From the NCBI GenBank assembly GCA_029339195.1, contig JAPTJF010000116.1, forward strand, positions 1 through 64,000: a stretch of 64,000 nt of DNA, given 5' to 3'. How positions within the stretch are numbered: the first letter of the stretch is position 1; every line of letters starts with the position of its first letter. A model generated the notes under the pieces. That model was given only the letters and a program-made list of their open reading frames with translations. It was not told the origin of the DNA and ran no database searches. The translations under genes and the position numbers were made by a program. This document shows, piece after piece, positions 11,488-22,624 of this stretch. The stretch comes from Micractinium sp. NFX-FRZ. Taxonomy: Eukaryota; Chlorophyta; Trebouxiophyceae; Chlorellales; Chlorellaceae.

Positions 11488-12824
11488 AAGCGGCTCTGCC
11501 TCCACCCTGACCTGACCTGGCGGCCTTGTTGGACGGTCCCGCGGACCGATGGGCCTAGCCCTGCCTGGCTGCACGACCCTTGCTTGCTCCCATCGGTGCC
11601 TCACCTCCACCCGTCCCGTGCTCCGCTCTTGACGTTGACCTGCTCCCCTCTCTTTTGTTTGCTTCGACAGCTTTCCCTCAGTTGCAACACAGTTCCAAGC
11701 ACGGGAAAGAGGGCGAAAGTGAGGATTGTCAAGTTGGCGCGTGCACGGGGGTCTGGATCGACTGCATGTTTGGGGCGGCTGGCAAAAGAAGGGCAGACCG
11801 ATGACTTTTTTGACCGTCCAACCCGCTCTGCTGGTGGCCCTGGACCGCTCCTGAGCCTCAGACGACACGAGGGGTCAGAGCAGAGCAGCCGGAGGCTGCA
11901 TGAGCGGCGGCATTGCACCGGGCTGGCACGGCCCCTGCCCTCCCAGCAAAAGGGCTGGCAAGCCAATCCTTGCCGCATCTTCTCTAGCTTTCTAACACGG
12001 GCCTCAGCATTTCAATATGGCCACCCCGCATCATGTGACAGCACGCCAACACAACAAAGCAAGGTGTGAGTTGCGAGCTTTGAGCCCATGCCTGCCTTGC
12101 TCATGTCCGTCTCTTTTGACCACTCCTGCCCCGCGCCAGATGGAAGGCTTACAGCAGTAGGGTAGAGAGACAGGCAGGCAGGCTCAAAGCGTAACAAGAA
12201 CAAGGAAGCGCATACAGCCCTGACGCAAGCGCGGGAAGAGAGCCATGGCGCTGCTCAGAGAGGACAGCTATCACAGGGTGCCGCCCTCTATAGAGGTCGA
12301 CGCAGGGTGGACACAGGTGGGCATAGAAGGGATGCGTGGCTTGAGGCAGGGGAGAGAGGGGCGGGACATGCAGGGGTGTGAAGCAGCTGTCATGTCACGG
12401 GTGGAGCGTGGTGTTGGGCACAGTCGTGGTTCCGAGGGGCAGGAAGGGCTGGCTGGTCGTCCGCTGGCTCTGGTGGCTTCATTCGTTGCAGCGGTGTAGG
12501 TGTGGGGCACACACACGGGTGGGGGGACGCTTGTTGTTGGGGTGCAGCCCAAGCCCTTGGCTGAGCATGCATCCGAGCAAAGCGCTCACGCGGCTGAACA
12601 TGCAGTGCTGGCAACTGCTGACAGCCGGTAGCACTGCTGGCGTGGCGCCTGCAGCGGGGAAGAGGTTAGAACGGGCAGTGAGTTGGAGCCTGGAAGGGTG
12701 AGTAGCCTTGGCCCTCAGAATGGCAGCGTAGGTTGCACGCTTGCCCCCTTGGCTCACCGCCAGCTGGGCCACATCGCACATCCCTCACTGCCCTCCCAGC
12801 GCAGTCCTGACCTGCTCTGTCGGT
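11488..12824. other. Convergent 3' region between SMU1 and RSZ gene
   Basis: SMU1 (+) and the RSZ gene (-) end towards each other over 1.3 kb. A reverse-strand TGTAA (TTACA on the plus strand) at 12149-12153 could end the RSZ transcript, giving a long 3' UTR of about 675 nt. A short frame at 12245 (MALLREDSYHRV...) has no family match and I do not call it. Confidence 0.45.
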
Positions 12825-15043
12825 TTACTTGTCGTAGGCGGGGGAGCGGCGGGGGCTCTCAGCGCGGCCGCGGGGGCTCTCAGCGCGACCACGGGGGCTG
12901 CGGGAGCGGCGGGGGCTGCGCTCGCGCCTGTCGTCGTAGCTGCAGGGGGGAAGAGGGGGCGTCCAGGGGGCAGGAGCGCTGGTCAAGCAGGGGAGGTGCC
13001 GACAAGAGACCACAGCTGCTGGCATCTGACGGTCACAAGCACAGCAGCGGTGGAAGCAGGCAGGCAGGCAGGCAAGTGCCGGCAGCAGCACCAGAGCCCC
13101 AGGTCAGCCGGCGTGCAGCGAGCCATGGTACTCACCGGTCGCCGCTGCGGCCGCGGTCGCCACGGTCGTCGCGGCGGTCATCACTGCAAGGCGGAAAAGG
13201 CAGCGGCAATGGGCAGGCATGAGGTCAGCCTCACGCCATACAAGGTGCTCAGCACATGCCAGCCCACCATGAGCAATCGACCTCACACCGCACGCTTCGT
13301 ACCAGCAAGCCTGTCGTAAGGCTGAGGCAAGCGCACTGCCGCGCAGGCGCCTCACATCTCCCAGCCTTGAGCCCCCAGGCGGAACAGAAGTCCCAGGGAG
13401 CTCCCTCTCCTGCTCACCGGTCGTCGCGGCGGTCGTCGCGCCTGTCGTAGCTGCGGTCACCGCCCCGACGGTCGTCACCGCCCCGCCGGTCGTCATCGTA
13501 GCGGCGCCCGCCGCCGCCGCCACCGCCTCCGGGGCCGTTGGGGTTACCGCCGGGGCACTCGCGGGCAAAGTGGCCCATCTGCGGTGAAAGAGATGGGAGG
13601 GGAGGGGAATGCAGTTCGGGTTGGCATTGAGACCTGGGTGGGGCAAAGCGCACAGCGGCGATGCGGCAGTGCGATGAGGAAGCAGCAGCCAGGGCAGCGG
13701 CAGAGCCCAGGGCATAAAGCTTTGTGCAGTGGGGAGTTTGTGTCCAGCAAGCACTTGCACGCTACCCCTGTCCCCAGCTGACCCTGGCCGTGACCTCCTA
13801 GTCTCCGCTTCCTCCCCCACCAAGCCGCTCACCTCGCCGCAGGCGTAGCACTTGGACTGGCCAAAGGCGGGGCGGTCGCCACCGCCACCGCCGCCGTAGC
13901 CGCCACCGCCACCATAGCGGTCACCACCACCACCACCGTAGCCGCCGCCGCCGCCGCCGTAGCGGTCGCCACCGCCGCCGTAGCCGCCGCCACCACCGCC
14001 GCCGCCGTCACGGCGGCTGGGGCGAGCGCGCTCCACCTTCCACCCGTTCTTGCCGTCCAGGGCAGCCACGGCATCGTCAGCATCGCGGTCGTCATCATAA
14101 GTCACAAACCCAAACCCGGGCTGCAGAGGGATGGGAGGCGCGGGGAAGGAGCGGTGGGCGGCAGATGGGTGCAAGGGACGGGCGCCAGACAGGCATGAGG
14201 GGCAGTGCACAGAGGCGGGCGGGTGCTCGGAAAAGCAAGCCGCAGCTGGCGGGTTGCTGAGCTGCAGCAGGGCAGGCGACCTTGTGCACATAGCCTGGCG
14301 GTTTGCTCCATGATACAAAAAAACCACTTAAAGGGGAGGTGCTGCACCAGCGCAAGCAGCACCCAGCGCCCGCCAGCACCCAGCTGGCCCGGGATGGTCG
14401 GGTCTTCCAACTCACCGGGTTGCGCGCAATCCACACGGCGCTGACGCGTCCATACTTGGAGAACTTCACGAAGCAAGTTGAGGAGAGGGCGGGGGCAGGG
14501 TCAAGCGAGGCAGAGGCCTGGGCAGCCTGCCGCTAAAGCCCTTGCGCGCGCGGAGCGGCGAGGGTTCCTGAGCATTCGAACGCGCAACGCGACGGAGCAG
14601 GCCAGTCCGGCGAGCCAGAGAGGGGCACGTGACGCGCGGAGCGAGGCGAGGAGCGAGCGAGACGCGACGGAGCAGCGAGGCGGGGCGACATTTGGCGCGG
14701 CGGCGAGTTTCAGCGGGTGCCGTGACGGGCGGGTCAGCGGGGCGACAGATGGGGTGCAGGCCCCCACAGGCTCGTTTCAGGCCTGGTGCCGTCTCGCTTG
14801 GCGTGCGGCGGCTCCCACGAGGCGCAGGGCGGCGAGGCGAGGCCAGAAGCGAGAGCGACGCGACAAGTTCCCGAGTGGTGATGGTGCGGGCTGCCGTCAT
14901 GCAGGCGCCCAGGGTGCTCCAGCCCACAACGCGCGGCGTGACGTGCAGCCTCCCGGCTCTGCAGGGCAGCGGACCTCGGCCTCGACCTCCTCCTTGCTCG
15001 CGTTCTGGTCCAGGCCACCGCAGAAGACGCGTGTTCCCGCCAT
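12825..15043 (-). CDS. RSZ-type SR splicing factor (RRM + zinc knuckle + RS)
   Basis: This is a nuclear pre-mRNA splicing regulator of the plant RSZ / metazoan SRSF7 type. Exons in transcript order: 15043-14975, 14463-14416, 14120-13833, 13578-13418, 13183-13136, 12939-12825; phases close, 242 aa. The RRM covers about residues 4-70: RNP2 VFCGGL, RNP1 GFGFVTY, and the SR hallmark DGKNGWKVE. A Gly-Tyr-rich linker (GGGGYGGGGDRYGG) leads to one CCHC knuckle, CYACGEMGHFARECPG, split by an intron. The tail is rich in RDD/DRR and ends in RS-like repeats (RSPRRSRSPRGRAESPRG). The RRM is cut by a 511-bp first intron whose donor, GAG|GTCCGC, is weak. That fits the regulated splicing known for plant SR genes, but this is inference. 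It shares a 155-bp divergent promoter with the next gene. Confidence 0.9.
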
Positions 15044-15198
15044 GGTGATGATACTCAGATGTATGGAGTGCGTTGCAGAGCCCGATGTGCAAGCAAGAGG
15101 GAGAAACGGGCGTCCAACGCAGCAAAACCCATGCAGGGCAACAAGAGTGTCGCATGTTGCGCAGTTGAACCGCTTCTTCATAATCCATTGATCGCAAG
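15044..15198. promoter_or_regulatory. Divergent promoter, RSZ (-) / phosducin-like (+)
   Basis: Only 155 bp separate the start codons of two divergently transcribed genes, so this segment, with the 5' UTRs, must hold both promoters. I see no canonical TATA box. A short AT-richer patch lies at 15175-15190. Confidence 0.6.
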
Positions 15199-16607
15199 AT
15201 GGACGATCCGTGCTGCCCGCAGGAGGTCCTGGACTTCCAGACCGAGGCGGAACAGTGCGAAGCTGCTGCTTGCGACCCCACGCTCGAGAGCTGCTGTATC
15301 AGGGACCTGGAGTCGGCAGCGATCGAGGCACGGCTCAAGGCACAATTGAGCCTGCACGACCGCAGCAAGGAGCGGCTGCGGGCAGCAGGGAGGGTGCTGG
15401 GCACGGCGCCGCCGACGCTGCCGCCAGCAGCAGCAGGACAGCAGCTGGGAAGTGACTTGGACAGTGATGAGGACGATGAGGAAGTGGGTGAGTTGAGCTG
15501 TTGTGTGCAGGGTACGCCTGGGGTTGATGAGGCCCTTGACAGCCAGTGGCACGGTGTCCGGTCGACCCCGCCCGGCTTGTATTTGTCCCCAACCTGCTGC
15601 AAAAGGTGATGGCATTGGTTGCTCCAGCTTTTGAAGCTGCCAAACTTGGAACACAGAAATGGTGCTTTCCTTATGGTGAGGTCTCTACCCTCTGCCTCCT
15701 GTCATGCACCCATCCTGCAGGGCACCTGCGCAGGGCACGCCTGCAGGAGCTGCAGCTGGCAGCACAGCGCAAATCAGAGCTGCAGCAGGCGGGGCACGGC
15801 AGTGTGGCTGATGTGGCCGAGGGCCGTCTGCTGCGGGAGGCAGAGTCCAGCTCAGCGCCGCTGGTGTGCCACCTGGCACTGCCTGGGTCTCCGCTGGACG
15901 ATGAGCTGGACGAGCACCTTGCCAGGCTGGCGCACCGCTTCCTGGGCACACGCTTTGCGCGCTGCGCCATCACCCTGCACACCACGCTGCACCTGCGCCT
16001 CCGCACGCCGCCGGGCCCGGGTGAGCAGGGGCTGGTGTGGGGTGGGGGGCTGCGGCATGGGCAGGTGTGGGACTGTCACCTGTTGGTTTAGGAGAGCCCT
16101 GCCTGCCATTCTTTGCTTGACACTTAAGCAGCAAGCACAGCTAGCGTGCCCGACACCCTCCCTGCCAGCCTCCCTCCTCATTCCCCACACCCCACCGATG
16201 CATATGCCCCCCGCACCCCTTGGCTCGCAGGCCTGCTGTGCTTCCGCGGCGGCAGCCTGGTGGGGGCGGCGGGGCTGGACCGCTTTGGCGCCCCCGAATG
16301 CATACTTGAAGAGGCAGTCGACAAATGGCTGCGTAAGCTCAGGGTGCTGGCCCAGCTGCCAGCTGTCAGTGGCAGCACAGGCGCCGCAGCATCCATGTCG
16401 GGAGGGCGGGCGCAAGGGGGGGCATGGGGCAGGGACGCCGGCAGCGGCAGCGGCAGCAGCAGCGAGGAGGAGGGGGAGGCAGGGGAGGAGTGGGAGCAGC
16501 CCTGCGAGGTGTGCGGGCGACGCTACCCGCACCAGCACATCAGGTCCGTCTATGCCGGCGACGGCGGGCGGGGCAGCGGCAGCGACAGCGAGTCGGACGC
16601 AGGCTGA
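15199..16607 (+). CDS. Phosducin-like / TXNDC9-type thioredoxin-fold protein
   Basis: Exons 15199-15487, 15721-16020, 16231-16607; GT-AG, phases close, 321 aa. The layout is that of phosducin-like proteins, which assist the CCT chaperonin in folding tubulin and actin: an acidic lead (DSDEDDEEV), a basic helix (LRRARLQELQLAAQRKSELQ), then a thioredoxin fold without the redox CxxC (SSAPLVCHLALPG, LARLAHRFLGTRFARC, LLCFRGGSLVGAAGLDRFG). The N-terminal 35 residues hold six cysteines, including two CC pairs. After the fold, a low-complexity Gly/Ser/Glu stretch leads to an unusual tail, CEVCGRRYPHQHIRSVY, that could bind zinc. Whether it is the TXNDC9/PLP3 or another phosducin-like subclass cannot be settled here. 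Confidence 0.78.
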
Positions 16608-16784
16608 TGGGGCGGCCAGGCACCCAAACGCACCCTCTCTTGTTGCACGCTGCGTTGCTGATCCTCAAACTGCGGGTGGTATGTGTCTAAAGTTACATGC
16701 AAAATCGGCGCCAAAGAGGCCCCGGCATTGACAACATGCCGCTCACAGTGCAGCCAGGCGGGACGGCGGGAACAGTGACCAAAT
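16608..16784. terminator. Short convergent 3' region
   Basis: Two genes converge over 177 bp. TTACA at 16693-16697 reads TGTAA on the minus strand, 88 nt past the stop codon of the EGF-like gene, and is a good poly(A) signal candidate for it. No TGTAA is seen for the plus-strand gene. Confidence 0.45.
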
Positions 16785-19700
16785 CTAGATGCCGTGCTCG
16801 CTCAGCTCATTGTACAGGCCTGGCCCGCCGTACCCGCGCTCACGGATGGGCAGCCAAGCGGGGATGCCCCTCAGGTGGATGAAGCCCAGAGCACCGGCAG
16901 CGCCCAGCAGGATGGAGAAGACCATCCAAAAGAAGACGGTGCCGCCAGACGCGCCCTTGTGCCCCTTTCCCCCGTTGATGTCGATGCGCACGGAGCACTC
17001 CTTGGCGAGGGCGCAGCTGCCGCCATCGGCGGGGCATGTGCAGTTTTTCAGGCAGACCACGTCGTTGGTGGCGCTGAATGCGTCCTGCAGGGGGCGAAGG
17101 GCGGGGTGGGGTGCTGGGTGAGAAGCTAAGACCCTGATCAGCCTGCAGGGCTCATGGGCAGGTGGGAGATGAAGGCAGGAGCCAGGGGAGAGGCCATTCA
17201 GCAGCGATAGGCAGCAGGTGGCCAGCAGGCCCAGCATGGCAAGAAGCTGCCACCAGAGGGGGCAGTCCTGTGCTTGCCTTGGTGCACTCGTCCTGCACGC
17301 AGCGGCTGGCGTTGGCCTGCCGGCGCAAGCCGGGCTGGCAGGAGAAGCCGGCGCACTCCTCGGTGAAGCTGCAGCCCAGGGGTGGGGGCAATGGGCAAGG
17401 CAGGGTGGGGGGAGGCCAGAGAGGCTGAGTAGCAGGGCTGCGCAGCCAGAAAGTCTGACAGCAGGGAGAGGGATGAAATGGGAACCATGGATGGATAGGT
17501 AATGGCTGGCAGCCAGAGAGGCTGACAGAGGGGGTGACAGCAAGGAGAGCGATGCGCTGAGAGCCATGGGTGCCCACCAAATTCCCCCTCTGGTGCGCCC
17601 TGCCCTCTGCCTTGTTTCGCTGCCCCCAACCGCCACCTTCCTGCTCTCCCTCCCCTCCGACCCCCTCACCTGCACTCGTTGTCGTGGCACTGGCACTCCT
17701 GCCAGCAGGTGCCGTGGTCGTCGGGTCGGTCCACCCCGCGGCGCGAGCCCGCCAGGCAGCTGGCGTTGAGCGGCACGGAGCAGTCGCCGCCCATCCAGTC
17801 GGGCTGGCACTCGCACACGCCGTCAGAGTTGCAGCTGCGGAGGGAGTGGGGGTGGGGACAGCGTGACAGTGTGCGTGGAGTTGGTGTTTGAGAGGGAGGG
17901 ACAGCATGATGCGGGTGGAGGCTGGGAAACAGGGAGCAGCTACAGGCGGTCCGTTGCCGTTCAACCTGCAGGCACCGCTGCTCCCCTGCCCACGCCGCCC
18001 ACCTGCTGCCCCCTGCCCACCACCCTTGCCCGCCCACGCTGTCCCTGCCCACCTGCCATGGTCGCTGCAGTTGCGCAGGCAGCGCCCAACCTTGTGGACC
18101 GTCAGCGAGTAGGCGAGGGCCTGCGTGGGAAGCGGGTTGTAGACTGCCAGCAGCCACTCCCCGGAGCGGACTTGGCTGGGGCAGAGGCTGAGGTTGTACA
18201 CCGTGCCCGGCTGGTCCAGGGAGAGCTTGTAGGTGAAGGAGGAGGCGGTGGGGTAGGAGGTGCCGTTGTCGTGGGTCTGCGGGAGGGAGGGGGGACGGTC
18301 TGAAGGGTGTGAAGTGGGGGGTGGACTGGGGAGCGCAGAGGCAAGTGGGAAGGTTGGAAGGCGGGTGCAGGAAGGCAACATGGGCAGGCGAGGCGGCAGG
18401 GCAGGGCCCCCAGGCGGGTGCTTGGCCCGGTTGCTAGCCTGCCCAAATGCCTGCACCGCTCAGCCGATGGTGTCACGTGCACTGCTGGCAGCTGCCTGTG
18501 TGAGGCTGGCCCACCCACCCTGTCGAGCAGCACCGAGGGGTGTGCCTCCAGCCAGTGCGTGAAGCGGCCCCCGCTGTAGGACGCCTCCACCACCAGCTCA
18601 ACGTTGCCCGACAGCATGGCCTCTGCGGGGTAAGAAGAAAGAGGAAGGCAGAGTGCAGAACTGAAGGGCAAAACAGCACGCCTCAAGTTGCCTGACAGCA
18701 TGACCTTTGCAGGAAAAAAATACACACGCAAAGAAGAGCACAAGAAATGAGAGAGAAAGGAACTTTGGGCCACAAAGAGCTGGAGGGAACACACCCTCAG
18801 CGCAACAGTGCCTGACAGCATGGCCTCTGGCAGAGGGGCCACGAGGCACACACACCAGAGAGGCACTCAGACCAGCACATCTGTGGGAGCGAAGCCAGCA
18901 GCACAACCTGACACACAGCCCAGCACAGAGGCCACAAAGAGCTGGAGGGAACACACCCTCAGCGCAACAGTGCCTGACAGCATGGCCTCTGGCAGAGGGG
19001 CCACGAGGCACACACACCAGAGAGGCACTCAGACCAGCACATCTGTGGGAGCGAAGCCAGCAGCACAACCTGACACACAGCCCAGCACAGAGGAGCACGC
19101 CATGACTGCATGCAGGTCACCTCCCCCAGCCGGCCTCCTGAGCCTGCTGTGGTCAACGCAGCCTCAATACTCACCGGTGGGTGAAGGCAACGCGTAAAAG
19201 TGCATCTCAAAGGTTGCCTCCGACTGGTTCACTGCCTGCCCATACTCCAGCACCCGCGTTGCCTTGGAGCAATCCGTCCCGCCGTAGCCCTCCTCGCAGG
19301 CGCACTCCTTCTTGTTGGGGTCGCCCTCTGACGGCTGGCAGGCGCCGTGGGAGGAGCAGTTGCCGGGGCAGTCGAAGAGGCTGAAGGTGATGGTGTAGTT
19401 GATGGGGGCGTCGCGCCCCACCTGCAGGAAGGGGGGGAGATGGGTGGGTGGGTGGTGAGAACAGTGCATCAATGGTGAATCGTGTTGTTGAGTGGGGGCA
19501 TGTACCCCCAGCTAGAGGGAAATTGTGGGGGTTGGTTGGAGAGGTTCCGATGTGTGGGGGGCAGAGTTGTGCGGCTGGTGGCGTGTGCTGCCTGGCTGGT
19601 TGGCAGGTGGGTGCGTGACAAGACAGCAGGCAAGCAGGGTAAAGCGTGGCCTCAAGTACGCGGGCATGCATGGGGGGTAACAAACGCGGCGGGGCGGGGC

Positions 19701-22624
19701 AGCATGCGTCACGCCCAAACACCAGGCAGCCAGGCGCATCCAGGGCCTCACCACTCCTGCAAACCACTGGCCGGCGCGCCACTGGGTCATGCCCGGGGTG
19801 AGCACCACCTCCAGAGAGCTGTCGCGGGTGGCCGCGTTCCAGCGGGGACGCAGGTCGTACTGGCGGGGGCCCCAGCCTGCACAGACGGCGGCGGCGGAGG
19901 GGGTGGCGGTTGGTATGGGTTGGTTGGTTGGTAGCAGTGGTGAAGTGGAGAGCAGGGGGCGGGAAAAGGAGCAGAGCAGAGGGCAGCAGAAGAGGACGGG
20001 GGCAAGCAGGGGTTCAGTCAGGTCAGGCGCAGTTGTGCCCCGGGAGCCAATACTGGAGCCTTTACAAAGGGGCCGGCTACTCCCGCCATCGCCCGCCATG
20101 TGTGGTTGGCACCCTCATTCCCACAGCTCCCCATCGGGCTGCTCCACCCGCAAGTGGAGGCCCATGCTGCCAGCTGAAGTGGTGTCCCCCAGCCAAAAAC
20201 ACCCGCCCTATGCCACCACGTGAACAGCTCACCCGCAGGCTGCTTCCACTTCAAGTGCAGGTCGACTGCCCGTAAAGATCCCCTCATTCAACCACCACAC
20301 ACAGGGGAAACAGCTCACCCGCGGGCTGCTCCACTTTGAGGTACAGATCGACACTGCCACTGGAGTTGGCCTCCTCCAGCTGCACGTTGACCACCACCTC
20401 GCTGTCCCCCTCGCCAACCTCAAACGCATACTGCCGCCACCTGCTTGCGAGGGGATGGGGGGGAAGGGAATTGAAGCTGGGATGACGAATGCACACTCGA
20501 ACGCCTGCTGGTGAGCATGCGCATGTGCCAGTGCCCTTGCTCGTTTCTGTTCCAGTAGCACATCCCTCCTGGGAAGGCCTGACACAGTGCAGCGCAGCCC
20601 ACCCCTCACCTTACCCCACCTCACTGCACCTGCCCACCCCACACCACCACACACCAACCCAACCCAACCCCGCCTCAACACCCAGCGCAGCACACCCCAG
20701 CACCGCTCACCCCACCCCACTCACTTGTCGGGCAGCGCCGCCTCGTGCTGCATCTGCACGCTGCGCTCTGCGGCCAGCTGCTCACGGCTGATGTTGAAGG
20801 TGGGGGTGCTGCAGTCCTCATATCCCAGGCCTGCAGGGGTGTGTGTGCAGGCAAATGGACAGCAAATGAACATTTAAGAGAGGGGCGGAGGAGGGGGGTA
20901 AATAGCGCAGGGTGGCCGGTTGCTGCTTGTTACTGTGGTGCTGTTGTGGCGCGGCCTCCAGGCTTGCCGCCTGCCAGGCTGCTTCCCCTCCCTGCTTTCC
21001 TGCTGCCGTTGGGCAGGCACATACATGTAACTGCACACACACACACACACACAGGCACGCAGGCGGCCGCGCACACGTTGTTAAGTGCCAAATACAGACC
21101 TGGGAAGACGGCGGGCACGGGCTTGGCGTACTGCCCCGTGCACACGCACTCCCCCGCAGCGCTGCACTCCGAGTAGCGCCGCTCCCCCTCGGGCGCGTCC
21201 CTGCGCGTGCTGCACTGCATCGGCGCGCCGCTGCCGTCGTCGGCAAAGCCGGCGGGGCAGGGCGTGAGGGTGGCGTGCAGCGCAAACTCCAGGGGAGTGT
21301 CCCCGCCATATGAACGCACACACAGGTAGGCCCCATCGTAGTGCGTGGCATTGGGGAGCTGCCCAGGGGGTGGCGGGAAGTCGGCCTTGCTGACGAGCTT
21401 GGTGATGGTGGGGTGGGAGGAGGAGGAGGTGTCCTGCCGGAGGTGTGTTGTTGGGGGGGAAGAGAAGAGAGGGGAGGCGGGCAGAGGGTGGTTCAGCTGC
21501 AGCCATGGAGCACAGGGCATCAGGACTAACAGGCGGCCGGCGGCCGGCGCCCCATCTGCTGCTGCACTTCTTACCCCTGCTACCTCCCGCCCTGCCTCAC
21601 GCCCCACCTGGAAATCAAACTGCCGTGCGTTCATGTCTGGCACCGCGGCGCGCTGCCCGCCGGCCCACATGCCTGCAAGCGGCAGGCATGGTGCAGCGGC
21701 AAGGCGGCGGGGATGTGTCACAAGTTGCAAGCGGATGCAACCGAGCACCGCCTGATCGCCCGGCAGCTGCACTGCCGTGCCATGCGGCATGCACCGCCTG
21801 CCAGCTGCCGCTGCCGCCACCGCCCGCCGGCTGTTCCACACCGCAGCTGGCAGGCGAGAAACAGGCGGGCAGGGGCACAGCCAAGGGCGCAGCCAGGCGT
21901 GCACCCAGGGCAGCTCACCAAACAGGTCTGGGTCCCCCTTTTCGTCTGTGGAGGTTCGGTTCAGCAGGATGGCCAGGAAGTTCCAGGAGGAGTCGCTGCA
22001 GGGGGGGAGGGGCAGGGAAACAGGTGGGCAGGCAGGTGGGCAAGGGTGAATGACAAAGGTCAAAGCAGGCGCACGCCGGGGGGTATGCAGGTGGGTAAGG
22101 ACAAACAAGACAGGCAGGCGGGATGGGCGGGTGGGACGAGGAAGTTCATAAAGGTAGCAGGGGCAGACAAGCAGGCAGCATTGCAACAGCAGGGTGCGGG
22201 CGGTCAAGGTTGGAAGGCTCCACACACAACGGCCCGCCCACCCAAGCCGCCCATGTCGCTTCCCTTGGCGCCCAACCACACAACCCTTGCAGGCTCCACA
22301 CCCAGCCTACGAACGCTCTCACTTGAAGGCTGCGTGCACGGCAAAGCAGACCCAGGCTCCAGGCTCCAGCTTGGCACAGCCGCTGTCCTTGCAGGCCGCC
22401 GCCATGTCGGTGCCATCGGCCACACCGCCATACACTGGGATCAGGCACTGGGGGCCCGTCCAACCGCTGCTGCCGGGCATGGGAAAGTCGTTGTCGCACA
22501 CGCAGGTGTGCTGGTCGGGAGAGAGGACGCCATGCCCGTGGCAAGGTTCATCAGCGTAGCAGCGCCCTGCCAGCAGCAGGAGCGCTGAGGCCGCGGCTAG
22601 GAGCATTAAAGGGGAGTGCCGCAT
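16785..22624 (-). CDS. EGF-like type I membrane protein
   Basis: Exons in transcript order: 22624-22323, 21995-21919, 21672-21608, 21433-21100, 20830-20725, 20440-20319, 19876-19752, 19421-19175, 18622-18519, 18276-18053, 17834-17670, 17368-17278, 17084-16785; total 753 aa. Signal peptide 1-24 (LLAAASALLLLAGRCYA). EGF-like cysteine clusters: CHGHG...CVCDNDF (about 28), CPGNCSSHGACQ...CACEEGYGGTDC (about 395), NCSDHGSCNSDGVCECQPDW (about 564) and further Cys to 690. Between them lie beta-rich segments (e.g. GSVDLYLKVEQPAG) of unknown family. One membrane helix lies at about 703-723 (TVFFWMVFSILLGAAGALGF). The 30-residue tail ends LYNELSEHGI and contains a YxxL-type sorting signal. Intron 12 is GC-AG (AAG|GCAAGC). 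A receptor or cargo-sorting role is possible but unproven. Introns 6 and 8 hold copies of exon edges. Confidence 0.8.
18690..18715 (-). repeat. Decoy copy of EGF-like exon 9 start (diverged)
   Basis: GCCTGACAGCATGACCTTTG (plus strand) repeats the first bases of exon 9 (GCCCGACAGCATGGCCTCTG at 18606-18625) and keeps the CAG acceptor context on the minus strand. It lies 84 bp upstream in the transcript sense. Confidence 0.7.
18769..19092 (-). repeat. 162-bp direct tandem repeat carrying decoy acceptors
   Basis: Two essentially identical 162-bp units (18769-18930 and 18931-19092) fill most of intron 8 of the EGF-like gene. Each contains GCCTGACAGCATGGCCTCTG (at 18810 and 18972), a close copy of the exon 9 start with an upstream AG on the minus strand. 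The near identity means a recent duplication. 162 is divisible by three and the minus strand stays open through both units. Confidence 0.9.
20126..20275 (-). repeat. Two decoy copies of EGF-like exon 6 3' end and donor
   Basis: The real exon 6 ends at 20319 with GCGG|GTGAGCTG. A copy at about 20227-20270 repeats the coding end (VDLHLKWKQPAG in place of VDLYLKVEQPAG) and the same donor, 86 bp further into intron 6. A more decayed copy lies at about 20126-20165. Confidence 0.78.
21034..21053. repeat. (CA)10 microsatellite
   Basis: A pure dinucleotide run in intron 4 of the EGF-like gene, about 50 bp from the exon 4 donor. Confidence 0.9.

Noticed and set aside
12245..12320. Short first exon (MALLREDSYHRVPPSIEVDAGWTQ followed by GTGGGC)
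   Set aside because: No downstream exon or family match; it lies in the convergent 3' region and is probably UTR.
18769..19092. CRISPR-like or satellite array
   Set aside because: There are only two 162-bp units, lying inside an intron and matching an adjacent exon edge. There is no repeat-spacer layout.
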